This document shows, piece after piece, positions 26,466-34,607 of a stretch of DNA of 64,000 nt (the first letter of the stretch is position 1; each line of letters starts with the position of its first letter). The notes under the pieces were generated by a model. The model searched no databases. It was not told the DNA's origin and saw only the letters and a list, made by a program, of their open reading frames with translations. A program made the position numbers and the translations under genes. The DNA comes from Desulfosoma sp. (GTDB lineage Bacteria > Desulfobacterota > Syntrophobacteria > Syntrophobacterales > DSM-9756), in the NCBI GenBank assembly GCA_037481875.1, contig JBBFKY010000011.1:56990-120989 (forward strand), in the 5' to 3' direction.

Positions 26466-27579
26466 ACCGCTTGAGCAAAAAGTGCTTGTAGGTGGTTTCG
26501 CCCAAAGGGATTCCTAGAAATTCCTGAGCCCAGAGCCTTTTTCTGGCAAAAAGATGAACAAAAAAACCGGGAAATCGATAAACCCATTTGGCAAAAAAAG
26601 CCGCGTACCGAAGATTGTCCCCCAAGACGCGAAGACACCGGCTACGGTAAACCTGATGCAAGGGGCGTTGCAGCAAGCCTTGAAGCGCATCGGCGATGGT
26701 TTCCGAGGCCAGCTGTCCCGAACGCATGGCGTAGTAAATTCCTTCACCTGAGAAGGCTTCTCCAAAACCGCCCGCGTCTCCGGCGTAAAGGATTCGATGG
26801 GTGCCTAGAACGGAAGCAATGCCGGGACATGGAATGATACTGCCCCGGTAAGAAGCGCTCTCTGAATCTTTGAACTTTCGCAGAAAATCAAGAAAGGCCT
26901 TTCTCGTGGAAAAAGTCCCGGTATGCAAACCTCCGACCCCGATGGAAAAGCCGTCCTGCAGCGGAAAAACCCAGCCGTACCCCATGGGGTAAGCATCGAA
27001 ATAAAATTCCAGAAAATTTTCATTGCGCGAAGAAGGGTGCTTTAGGGACGAAAGCGCTTCCCGTCGAGTCACGGCCTTCCAGCGCTTTCGTTTGCTTGCC
27101 GGGCCTTGAGAACGTCGGTTCAAGACTCCCGAGGCGCCATAAGCCACGATGACATATCGGCTGCGGTAGTGCCCTCGATTGGTCTTCACCGTCACGTAAT
27201 GTTGGGATTCTTCGAGGTCCAGGACTTTTTCACCCATGTGGAGGTCGGCGCCGGCTTCCAGGGCTTTTTCCACCAAAAACGTATCGAAGGTTTCCCGACG
27301 TACCAGCACGGCGATGGGTTGAGATCGTCGAGCCTCCAAAACCCTGGAGCCGTGGTGTGCTCGAATGCCGTAAACATAACTTTCTCGGACGGAAGCCGGC
27401 AAAGGAAAATCCAACGTTTTGACGCCATTCATGGATAGGGCGCCTCCGCAGGGTTTTTCCCGAGGAAATCGCTCTTTGTCAAAACAAAGGGTTGTGAGGC
27501 CACGCTGCGCCGCTTTGCGTGCGGCGCAAGATCCAGCGGGTCCGGCTCCGATAACGACACAGTCCGCAATCATTCTCAT
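26431..27579 (-). CDS. geranylgeranyl reductase family FAD-dependent oxidoreductase
   Basis: This 382-residue flavoprotein has an N-terminal Rossmann motif CVVIGAGPAGSCAARKAAQRG, PCGGALS after the FAD site (the CGG motif of this family), RRETFDTFLV and the second FAD motif ILYAGDAGGFGEAFSGEGIYYAMRSG. Members reduce isoprenoid chains of lipids, quinones or chlorophyll precursors. The substrate here is unknown; menaquinone or polyprenyl lipids are candidates. It interrupts the conserved kdsC-lptC order on the opposite strand, so it was probably inserted there. Confidence 0.88.
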   Translation of the reverse strand: MRMIADCVVIGAGPAGSCAARKAAQRGLTTLCFDKERFPREKPCGGALSMNGVKTLDFPLPASVRESYVYGIRAHHGSRVLEARRSQPIAVLVRRETFDTFLVEKALEAGADLHMGEKVLDLEESQHYVTVKTNRGHYRSRYVIVAYGASGVLNRRSQGPASKRKRWKAVTRREALSSLKHPSSRNENFLEFYFDAYPMGYGWVFPLQDGFSIGVGGLHTGTFSTRKAFLDFLRKFKDSESASYRGSIIPCPGIASVLGTHRILYAGDAGGFGEAFSGEGIYYAMRSGQLASETIADALQGLLQRPLHQVYRSRCLRVLGDNLRYAAFFAKWVYRFPGFFVHLFARKRLWAQEFLGIPLGETTYKHFLLKRFSFGLLGNNGR

Positions 27580-27955
27580 CCCTTTGCAACGTGAAAGATT
27601 CTATGCTGACTTTTCTGGGACAAGCTTTTCATGGAGCATGTCCAAAAATGCATTTTCCCTCGAAGTGCGGGCGTTTCACCGACATCAAGAACAGGCCGAA
27701 GGCGCACGCTTCCAGGAAAAGAAATGGTTTCAGGTTCCTAGAGACTGTCCGAGAACGCACAATGCCCGGCGCGTCGCCCCTGGGTGGAAAAGGCATTCGC
27801 CGCACCGATGATTTTGCATTTTCGGACAAGCTCCTAAAGGCAAAAAACGGGCCTGTCAATGCTTGGCTGTTAGGCATGATTCTTTACAGTGCGAAAGAGC
27901 GCGTGTTAAATAACTTGAGGCATTTGATGGAAGCGGGAAAGGAGCCGGGCGCATC
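27580..27955. repeat. spacer with paired dispersed repeats
   Basis: No gene is supported in these 376 bases. It holds four copies of a GGAGCNTGTCCRARAA unit: minus 27613-27628, plus 27633-27652, plus 27741-27759 and minus 27815-27834. The first two form a tight inverted pair. The last two are oriented as terminal inverted repeats of a segment of about 94 bases, which resembles a small non-autonomous element. Confidence 0.65.
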
Positions 27956-28543
27956 ATGAAGAAAAGTGCCAAGGTGATTCCTTGGCTTTTTATGGCGATG
28001 GCCGTGGTCCTCACGGTTTTTGTCTTCCAGGCTTTTTTCACAGCGCCGAAGGAAAAAAAGACGGAGCAAGCCCCCGTTGCTTCCACCGTGGATGCGGATA
28101 TTCGGTTGACGGACATGGATTACACGGAGGTGCAGGAAGGCAAGCCCAAATGGCGTCTCAAAGCCCAGGAGGCCAAATACTACGAAGGGGAACAAAAGAC
28201 GCTTCTGACGGGGGTGACTTTTACATTGTTTTTGGAAGACCAGCGAGAAGTGCTGCTGGTAAGCGACCATGGGCTTCTTTACGCGGGCCGTAAAGACATC
28301 GAATTGTGGGGAAACGTCACGGCCCGTGTGCCTCAAGGTTATGAAGTCCACTGCGACAAGGTCCTTTATCAACATGGAGCCCAAAACATAGAATCCCGCT
28401 CCCCTGTGCGGCTGACAGGCCCGCAACTGGACCTAGAGGGCCGACAGTGGCACTATGACCTGGCATCGTCAACCGTCCTTGTGGAAGGAAATGTAAAGGC
28501 TTTGGTGCGAGGATTTTTTGGAGCGAGCACTGGAGGATCATGA
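27956..28543 (+). CDS. lptC: LPS export ABC transporter periplasmic protein LptC
   Basis: This 195-residue bitopic protein has a membrane helix at residues 7-26 after MKKSAK and a periplasmic beta-jellyroll of the LptC type. The latter includes ADIRLTDMDYTEVQEGKPKWRLKAQEAKYYEGEQKTLL, a typical LptC block. It passes LPS from LptBFG to LptA. AAGGAG lies 10 bases before the ATG. The stop overlaps the lptA start, so lptC-lptA-lptB are coupled. lptF and lptG are not in the window. Confidence 0.92.
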   Translation: MKKSAKVIPWLFMAMAVVLTVFVFQAFFTAPKEKKTEQAPVASTVDADIRLTDMDYTEVQEGKPKWRLKAQEAKYYEGEQKTLLTGVTFTLFLEDQREVLLVSDHGLLYAGRKDIELWGNVTARVPQGYEVHCDKVLYQHGAQNIESRSPVRLTGPQLDLEGRQWHYDLASSTVLVEGNVKALVRGFFGASTGGS

Positions 28544-29151
28544 AGGAACAAAGACCAACGTCAAGAAAACCCTTGGACTTGAAGCGGATTAAAGATGGGT
28601 TTCGATTCGGCGTCTCGGTGGGCCTTGCTGTATGGCTCCTGGCGCTTGCTACCGGTCTTCTTGCCCAAAGCCAATCCCCCCTACCTTCACGTTCAGGACG
28701 TGAGGCCGCCGCTCCCATTCATATTGCCAGTGATCGTATGACGGCCGATCAGAAGAGTCGCTCGGTGGTTTTTGAAGGCCATGTGACGGTGCAGCAGGGT
28801 GCCATGACCATCACGGCGCAAAAGCTCACTGTTTACGGCGTGGAAAAAGAAAAGGGTTCCACGACAAAATCGGGTACAGTGACAGGGGATCAGATCGATC
28901 GCATTGAAGTCGAGGGCAATGTGGTCATTTCCGAAGGGGATCGAGTCGCCACGGCCCAAAAGGCTGTCTTGTATAATCAAGAGCAAAAGATTGTGCTCAT
29001 GGGGGAACCGGAGCTCGTGCAAGGTAAGGACAGGGTTCAAGGCGACCTCATCACGCTCTACCTGCAAGAGCAAAGAAGTGTGGTGGAAGGCCGATCGGGA
29101 AAGCCCGTTCAGGCGGTCTTTCACCCCAAGGAATCACCACAGAAACCATGA
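28540..29151 (+). CDS. lptA: LPS transport periplasmic protein LptA
   Basis: The product is 203 residues with a signal or anchor helix at about 25-42, followed by an OstA/LptA domain: IHIASDRMTADQKSRSVVFEGHVTVQQGAMTITAQKLTVY and IEVEGNVVISEGDRVATAQKAVLYNQEQK. These repeating strands form the bridge that carries LPS across the periplasm. The N-terminal cytoplasmic stretch before the hydrophobic segment is longer than usual, so a later start is possible. Its ends overlap lptC and lptB by 4 bases each. Confidence 0.92.
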   Translation: MKEQRPTSRKPLDLKRIKDGFRFGVSVGLAVWLLALATGLLAQSQSPLPSRSGREAAAPIHIASDRMTADQKSRSVVFEGHVTVQQGAMTITAQKLTVYGVEKEKGSTTKSGTVTGDQIDRIEVEGNVVISEGDRVATAQKAVLYNQEQKIVLMGEPELVQGKDRVQGDLITLYLQEQRSVVEGRSGKPVQAVFHPKESPQKP

Positions 29152-29882
29152 CGACGGCAGGACGAGTTCTTCGAACGGACAGGTTGGTGAAGCAATATGG
29201 TGGGCGTGTGGTTGTGGATCACGTGACCTTGGAGGTATGCCAAGGTGAGGTGGTGGGGTTGTTGGGCCCTAACGGGGCAGGAAAATCCACGACCTTTTAC
29301 AGTGTTATCGGCATTATTCGACCGGACTCCGGAGCCGTTTATCTGGATGGGGAGGATATCGGACGTGATCCCATGTACCTGAGGGCCCGGAAAGGGATCA
29401 CCTATCTGCCCCAAGAGCCTTCCGTGTTCCGCAAACTGACGGTGGAGGAGAACCTGCTGGCCGTGATGGAAACCCTTAAGATGGGTCGAGAGGAACGCAG
29501 GCAACGTCTGAGAGAGTTGCTGCGGGAACTTCGCATCGACCATCTGGGGCGAAGCCGAGCGGACAGGCTTTCGGGAGGAGAAAGGCGTCGGTTGGAGATC
29601 TGCCGAGCTTTGGTGACACAGCCCAGCTTCATTTTGTTGGACGAACCCTTTGCGGGCATCGATCCCATTGCCGTCGTGGAGATTCAAGGGTTGATACGGT
29701 CCTTAAGAGACCGAGGGATCGGCGTTTTGATTTCCGATCACAATGTGCGAGAGACTCTGAGAGTATGCGATCGAGCTTACATCATGCATGAGGGAAGAAT
29801 ACTCGAACAGGGTCCTCCCCACGTGATCGCGCAAAGCGAACTGGCTCGCAGAACCTACCTCGGGCAAGAATTCAGCCTTTAG
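29148..29882 (+). CDS. lptB: LPS export ABC transporter ATP-binding protein LptB
   Basis: This 244-residue ATPase has Walker A LLGPNGAGKSTTFYSVIGI, the LptB-specific GITYLPQEPSVFRKLTVEENLLA, signature LSGGERRRLEICRALV, Walker B FILLDEPFAGIDPIAV and H-loop ISDHNVRETL. It powers LPS extraction with LptFG. Start overlaps lptA. rpoN follows after 15 bases, the usual neighbour in Proteobacteria. Confidence 0.96.
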   Translation: MTTAGRVLRTDRLVKQYGGRVVVDHVTLEVCQGEVVGLLGPNGAGKSTTFYSVIGIIRPDSGAVYLDGEDIGRDPMYLRARKGITYLPQEPSVFRKLTVEENLLAVMETLKMGREERRQRLRELLRELRIDHLGRSRADRLSGGERRRLEICRALVTQPSFILLDEPFAGIDPIAVVEIQGLIRSLRDRGIGVLISDHNVRETLRVCDRAYIMHEGRILEQGPPHVIAQSELARRTYLGQEFSL

Positions 29883-29897
29883 GAACGGGAAGACGGT

Positions 29898-31349
29898 ATG
29901 GCCTTGGAACTCAAGCAACACATGAAACTTACGCAGCAACTGATTATCACGCCTCAGTTGCAACAAGCCATCAAACTCCTGCAATTGTCTCGATTAGAAC
30001 TGTTGGAGACCATTCAGCAGGAGTTGGAGGTCAACCCGGTTCTGGAGGAGGTGGCGGAAGGCCTGGAAGAGGTTGGGGTCAAGGACGAAGTGGAGCCGGA
30101 GGCGGTTCGGGTTGAGGAGCGCTATGACGAGGTGGAGATCACGGAAAAGGTTCGGGATGATTTCGATTGGGAAAGCTTCCTGGCCGACTACAGCACCTAC
30201 ACGCCGGTGACCAATGAAAGAGACCCTAATCAGGAACAACCTTCCTTTGAGCAGCGATTGACCTCAAAGCCTTCCCTGGAAGACCACCTCATGTGGCAGT
30301 TGTGCCTTTCGGATTTCACTGAAGAAGAACGCGAAATCGCCATACAGATCATCGGAAACCTCAGTTCCGACGGCTACCTTTTGGCCGGCCTCGATGAAAT
30401 CGCCCATCTCACAGGGACCTCGATAGACCGCGTGGAAGCGGTGCTCACAAAGGTTCAGTCCTTTGACCCTCCAGGTGTGGCCGCCCGCACGCTTCAGGAA
30501 TGCCTGCTCATTCAAGCGCGCAGCCTGGATGTGCGCAACAGCTTGGTGGAAACGATCATCGAACAGTATTTGCCTTATTTGGAGAACAAGAACTATCAGG
30601 GATTGATGAAAGTCTTGCGGCGTTCCAAAGAGGAAGTTCAGGCGGCCGTGGAAATTATTATGAGCTTGGATCCCAAGCCGGGTCGAGCGTATAGCGATGA
30701 AGATGTGCATTATGTGAGCCCGGACATCTATGTCATCAAGGTGGACGACGATTTCGTGGTGGTGCTCAATGAAGACGGCATGCCTAAGTTGCGGGTGAAT
30801 CCCTATTACAAGGAAGCCTTGCGCGGGGATTCGGCGATTCCTGACGAGGCCAAGGAATACATTCAAGGCAAACTTCGTTCCGCGGCTTGGTTGATCAAGA
30901 GTATACACCAACGTCAACGCACTTTGTACAAAGTGGCTCAAAGTATTGTCAACTTTCAGAGGGAATTTTTTGAAAAGGGTATTGCCTATCTTAAGCCCAT
31001 GGTTTTAAGGGACGTGGCAGAGGATGTGGGCATGCATGAATCGACTATCAGTAGGGTTACCACCAATAAGTACATGCACACGCCTCAGGGGATTTTTGAG
31101 TTGAAATATTTCTTTAACAGTTCCATAAACAGTGTGGTGGGTGAGGCGGTGGCTTCGGAAAGTGTCAAGGAACGCATCCGTCGATTGATTCGAGACGAAG
31201 ATCCTGCCAATCCCTACAGCGACAAGGACTTGGTGGATCTCTTGAAGAAGGAAAATATTCGCATTGCAAGACGAACGGTGGCCAAATACCGGGAAATGCT
31301 CGGCATTCTTCCTTCACACAAGAGAAAACGCGTGCTCTGGGGCGCGTGA
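29898..31349 (+). CDS. rpoN: RNA polymerase sigma-54 factor
   Basis: This 483-residue sigma-54 has region I beginning MALELKQHMKLTQQLIITPQLQQAIKLLQLSRLEL (Gln/Leu-rich activator-responsive domain), an acidic region II, a core-binding domain, the HTH VAEDVGMHESTISRVTTNKY and the C-terminal RpoN box ARRTVAKYRE that reads the -24 element. All parts are intact. I found no convincing -24/-12 promoter inside the window. It lies between lptB and hpf, the classical arrangement. Confidence 0.97.
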   Translation: MALELKQHMKLTQQLIITPQLQQAIKLLQLSRLELLETIQQELEVNPVLEEVAEGLEEVGVKDEVEPEAVRVEERYDEVEITEKVRDDFDWESFLADYSTYTPVTNERDPNQEQPSFEQRLTSKPSLEDHLMWQLCLSDFTEEEREIAIQIIGNLSSDGYLLAGLDEIAHLTGTSIDRVEAVLTKVQSFDPPGVAARTLQECLLIQARSLDVRNSLVETIIEQYLPYLENKNYQGLMKVLRRSKEEVQAAVEIIMSLDPKPGRAYSDEDVHYVSPDIYVIKVDDDFVVVLNEDGMPKLRVNPYYKEALRGDSAIPDEAKEYIQGKLRSAAWLIKSIHQRQRTLYKVAQSIVNFQREFFEKGIAYLKPMVLRDVAEDVGMHESTISRVTTNKYMHTPQGIFELKYFFNSSINSVVGEAVASESVKERIRRLIRDEDPANPYSDKDLVDLLKKENIRIARRTVAKYREMLGILPSHKRKRVLWGA

Positions 31350-31406
31350 CCCAGCCCTTCCGTTGAGGGCTCAATGTGCACATGAACGGCGATAAGGAGT
31401 AGATCT

Positions 31407-31946
31407 ATGCAGATCAATGTGGCGTTTCGGCACACGGAAACTTCGGACACGTTAAGAAAATACGCCGAAGAAAAGGTTTCCAGAATCAAGAAGTATTTGG
31501 AAGAACCCATTGAAGCCAATGTCGTGCTACAAGTGGAAAAATTTCGACATATTGCCGATGTGACTGTGGAATCCAACGGCCTTCGTATCAATGCCAGAGA
31601 AGAGACGGAAGATATGTACGCCGCCATTGATATGGTGGTGGATAAATTGGAAGGGCAGATCAAAAAACATAAAGAAAAACTTCGAAATCGAAAATCCAAC
31701 GCGGCTGAAAGATCGCAGCGGCTCATGATGAACATTTTGGAATGGCCTTCTGAAGAAGCTTCCGAGCCGCGGGTGGTGACAACGCAGCAAATTTATGCGA
31801 AACCCATGGACGTGGATGAAGCGGTCATGCAGCTCAATTTGTCCAACGGCGATTTTTTGGTGTTCACCAATCGTGCCACCATGAGTGTCAATGTGTTGTA
31901 TCGCCGCAAGGACGGCAATTATGGACTGATCGAGCCTGTGCAATGA
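31407..31946 (+). CDS. hpf: ribosome hibernation-promoting factor, long form
   Basis: The protein is 179 residues. Residues 1-100 are the S30AE domain (MQINVAFRHTETSDTLRKYAEEKVSRIKKYL) that sits in the decoding and A/P sites. Residues 120-179 are the C-terminal dimerisation domain (VDEAVMQLNLSNGDFLVFTNRATMSVNVLYRRKDGNYGLIEP). This is the long HPF that makes 100S dimers by itself. A TAAGGAG lies before the ATG. It belongs to the rpoN-hpf-ptsN run. Confidence 0.95.
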   Translation: MQINVAFRHTETSDTLRKYAEEKVSRIKKYLEEPIEANVVLQVEKFRHIADVTVESNGLRINAREETEDMYAAIDMVVDKLEGQIKKHKEKLRNRKSNAAERSQRLMMNILEWPSEEASEPRVVTTQQIYAKPMDVDEAVMQLNLSNGDFLVFTNRATMSVNVLYRRKDGNYGLIEPVQ

Positions 31947-32019
31947 TCCACAGTGGAGAAGGTTGGAAGAACGGTCCCGGGAAAGGGACACGGCACCAAG
32001 GGAGGATCCCGAAGGGTTG

Positions 32020-32481
32020 ATGAAGATCGCGGATATCTTGCCCAAAGAGGCGATTATCGCCGAACTGGAAGCCAGGACCAAAAGAGAGGTTTTGGAGGAA
32101 CTTACGGACGCACTGTTGCGTCACAAGCCTCAGTTGGATCGACATCGCCTGCTCGAGGTGCTTCTTGAGCGGGAAAAACTGGGGAGCACGGGCATCGGCG
32201 AAGGAATCGCCATCCCTCATGGAAAAATCGAAAACCTGGATCAATTGGTGGTCTCTTTCGGTAAGTCCACGCGAGGGATCGATTTCGAATCCATGGACGG
32301 CAAGCCTGCACATCTTTTCTTTCTTTTGGTGGCGCCGGAAAACTGTGCAGGAACCCATCTTAGAGCCTTGGCAAGGATCGCACGGTTCTTAAAAAGTGCC
32401 ACCGTACGACGCCGTTTGGGTTTGGCGGCTACACAAGAAGAGATCTTCAGCATCATTCAGCAGGAAGACGACGATTTTTAG
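32020..32481 (+). CDS. ptsN: PTS EIIA-Ntr (fructose-type IIA domain)
   Basis: This 153-residue IIA domain of the nitrogen-related PTS has phospho-accepting His67 in GEGIAIPHGKI and the following LVVSFGKSTRGIDFESMDGKPAHLFFLLVAPE block. It acts in regulation, not sugar uptake. The ATG at 32020 lies 7 bases after GAAGGG; an extension to 31963 has no family match. It follows hpf by 73 bases. No EIIBC sugar transporter is encoded nearby. Confidence 0.92.
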   Translation: MKIADILPKEAIIAELEARTKREVLEELTDALLRHKPQLDRHRLLEVLLEREKLGSTGIGEGIAIPHGKIENLDQLVVSFGKSTRGIDFESMDGKPAHLFFLLVAPENCAGTHLRALARIARFLKSATVRRRLGLAATQEEIFSIIQQEDDDF

Positions 32482-32504
32482 GCAGCAAGGGATGGTGGTT
32501 GTGA

Positions 32505-32541
32505 GGGGAGTTGGGGAAGGCTCGACTCCCCCTTTTCTTTC
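32505..32541 (+). terminator. possible terminator after ptsN
   Basis: GGGGAGT (32505-32511) pairs with ACTCCCC (32525-32531) and is followed by a pyrimidine-rich CTTTTCTTTC tail, 24 bases after the ptsN stop. The stem is short (7 base pairs), so it may be partial. It would split rapZ and the following genes from the rpoN transcript. Confidence 0.4.
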
Positions 32542-32721
32542 TCTCGAAGCAAGACTTGGTCGTCACCTCATCTGGCAACACCACGGAGTGTTCTGAGACG
32601 GAGCCGGCTTGGCCGTGGCTTTTTGGTTCAACCCGTGTTGAAATAGCTCACGAGCCCGCGACGGCACATAAGCTCGCCGAGTATCTCGTTCACCGATCAC
32701 AATGGGTAAGGGGAAGGAAGG

Positions 32722-33600
32722 ATGCCGAAAAGGGAAACCCACCTGGTTATCGTCACCGGTCTTTCCGGCTCGGGGAAAAGTACCGCCATCAAGGCTTTTG
32801 AGGACATCGGCTATTTTTGCATTGACAATCTGCCGGTTCCCTTGTTGCCAAACTTTTTGGAACTCTGTGAAAAGGACAAGCCGGACCTCAAAAAGGTGGC
32901 CCTGGGCATCGATATTCGAGGCCGAAGTTTTCTTCGGGACTGTGACCGGCTCTTGGAGGCCGTGGAAGCCTTGGGCTACGCTTTGGAAATTCTCTTTTTT
33001 GAAGCCTCCACCGAAGTGCTTCAAAGGCGTTTCAGCCAAACACGACGCCAGCACCCCATCGGCGATCAAGAGTCTCGTTTGGTGGCCGCCATTCAAAAGG
33101 AACGCGAGGAACTGGGCTTCCTCAGAGCCCGCGCCACGCGCATCATCGATACCAGCGATTTTTCCGTGCATCAATTAAAGGCCTTGATCAATCGAACCTT
33201 TTCTTTGGTCAGTGATCGAGAGAGACTGAGCGTTCAAGTCTTGTCGTTTGGTTTCAAATACGGTTTGCCCATGGAGGCGGAGCTGGTCATGGATGTGCGG
33301 TTTTTGCCCAACCCTTATTTTGTGGATCATTTGCGGCCTTTAAGCGGGTGCGAAGCACCCGTACGGGACTGGGTTTTAAGTCACGGGGAAGCCGTGCAGT
33401 TCTTGGACGAATACACGGCCCTTGTCCTCAAACTGCTCCCTCACTATGTGGCGGAGGGAAAGCGCTATCTCACATTGGCCGTGGGCTGTACGGGCGGAAA
33501 ACACCGATCGGTGGTGATTGCTGAGCGCCTTGCTGACAGGGTTCGTGAAGCAGGTTATTATACCGTGTTATTTCATCGCGACGTCCATTTGGAAAGCTGA
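32722..33600 (+). CDS. rapZ: RNase adapter protein RapZ
   Basis: The product is 292 residues. Walker A is GLSGSGKST (residues 13-21), with IGYFCIDNLPVPLL after it, VALGIDIRGRSFL in mid-protein, and the conserved C-terminal half FGFKYGLPMEAELVMDVRFLPNP and VAVGCTGGKHRSVV. In E. coli RapZ senses glucosamine 6-phosphate and directs sRNA decay; in other bacteria its partners differ. It starts 240 bases after ptsN, a spacer with no other gene that I can support. Confidence 0.95.
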   Translation: MPKRETHLVIVTGLSGSGKSTAIKAFEDIGYFCIDNLPVPLLPNFLELCEKDKPDLKKVALGIDIRGRSFLRDCDRLLEAVEALGYALEILFFEASTEVLQRRFSQTRRQHPIGDQESRLVAAIQKEREELGFLRARATRIIDTSDFSVHQLKALINRTFSLVSDRERLSVQVLSFGFKYGLPMEAELVMDVRFLPNPYFVDHLRPLSGCEAPVRDWVLSHGEAVQFLDEYTALVLKLLPHYVAEGKRYLTLAVGCTGGKHRSVVIAERLADRVREAGYYTVLFHRDVHLES

Positions 33601-33649
33601 ACGTTCTTTGAAGTGGGGGGTGGGCCCGAGGCGAGGAGACAGCACCGAA

Positions 33650-34108
33650 ATGTCGAGAATCGGACTGGTGGTGGCGGCCCATTGCCGTGTGGCTCAGGAA
33701 ATGGTCCAAGCGGCGGAATTGATCTTGGGACCCATGGAAGGGGTATGCGCCGTTTCCATGGATCCGGACACGCCTGTGGAACAGATGGTACAGACCTTGT
33801 CGGCTGTCATCAAGGATGTGGATGTGGGCTACGGGGTCATTGTCCTTACGGACCTCTTCGGCGGCACGCCGTCCAATGTGGCTCTGTCTTTCATGGGACC
33901 TCGCGTGGAAGTGCTCAGTGGTTTCAACCTGCCCATGCTCATCAAATTTGCGGAAATTCGCCACACGCAATCGCTGAGAGAAGCGGCGGCCACCCTTCGA
34001 GATTACGGGCGCCGCCATATTGCTTTGGCCAGCGAAATCTTGTCTTCCAGACCCGAAACCAAGGCACGAGAATCGGATCATGAGCGATCCCCTGCCCATA
34101 GTGATTGA
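33650..34108 (+). CDS. PTS mannose-type EIIA domain protein
   Basis: This 152-residue protein opens SRIGLVVAAHCRVAQEMVQAAELILG. His11 sits at the phosphorylated position of EIIA-Man domains (normally THGxLA). Later VGYGVIVLTDLFGGTPSNVAL matches the family GGTPxN motif. It is a stand-alone regulatory IIA, as often seen after rapZ in deltaproteobacteria. The ATG at 33650 follows GAGGAG; the frame is open back into rapZ. It overlaps the start of rimI by 29 bases. HPr and EI genes, which might be expected here, are absent. Confidence 0.88.
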   Translation: MSRIGLVVAAHCRVAQEMVQAAELILGPMEGVCAVSMDPDTPVEQMVQTLSAVIKDVDVGYGVIVLTDLFGGTPSNVALSFMGPRVEVLSGFNLPMLIKFAEIRHTQSLREAAATLRDYGRRHIALASEILSSRPETKARESDHERSPAHSD

Positions 34109-34607
34109 GCCCATTCGGCCGGAAGATGTTCCGGCTGTGATGGAAATAGAAAGAGCCAGTCATGTGGATCCTTGGCGGGAATCCTTTTTCGTGGAAGAGC
34201 TTGAAAGACCTCAGGCCCTGATGCTGGTGGCCCGTCATGGCGAGGATCCGCGCCGGCTGGTGGGTTACATCTGCGTCTGGCTGATTGCCGATGAAGTGCA
34301 GATCTTCAACCTCGCCGTGGATCCCGCTCTCAGAAGACGCGGCATCGGACGGCGGTTACTTCTGGCGGCCTTGCAGCATGCCTGCCAGAGAAACGCCCGT
34401 GTGGCCCTTCTGGAGGTGCGCCGCAGCAATCATGCAGCCCAGAAACTTTACCAAAGCGTGGGATTTCGACCCTTTGGAACGCGCCCCAATTATTACGAGG
34501 GGCTACGGGAACCGGCGGTGCTCATGGAACTGGAAATGGACCGAGGGTGGAGGGCCCGCTGGCTGAATTCCAAAAGTTTAGCACAGGGAGAGGAGAGGTC
34601 CTGTTAA
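34080..34607 (+). CDS. rimI: ribosomal-protein-alanine N-acetyltransferase (RimI-like)
   Basis: This 175-residue GNAT acetyltransferase has the RimI signature DVPAVMEIERASHVDPWRESFF, acetyl-CoA loop LAVDPALRRRGIGRRLLLAAL and LEVRRSNHAAQKLYQSVGF, ending at NYYEG. RimI acetylates the N-terminus of ribosomal protein S18. The ATG at 34080 lies inside the end of the EIIA gene. The stop overlaps the next start (TAATG), so the downstream giant protein is probably translated by coupling. The 25-residue tail after the GNAT fold is extra. Confidence 0.88.
   Translation: MSDPLPIVIEPIRPEDVPAVMEIERASHVDPWRESFFVEELERPQALMLVARHGEDPRRLVGYICVWLIADEVQIFNLAVDPALRRRGIGRRLLLAALQHACQRNARVALLEVRRSNHAAQKLYQSVGFRPFGTRPNYYEGLREPAVLMELEMDRGWRARWLNSKSLAQGEERSC

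Noticed and set aside
27613-27834. CRISPR-like repeats
   Set aside because: Units are inverted, unevenly spaced and diverged, without regular spacers; no cas genes are present in the window.
27591-27959. Open frame of 122 codons before lptC
   Set aside because: It is composed of the dispersed repeats and shows no protein-like pattern.
32511-32801. Open frame between ptsN and rapZ, considered as an HPr kinase remnant
   Set aside because: It runs into rapZ in another frame and shows no Walker or HPr-kinase motif.
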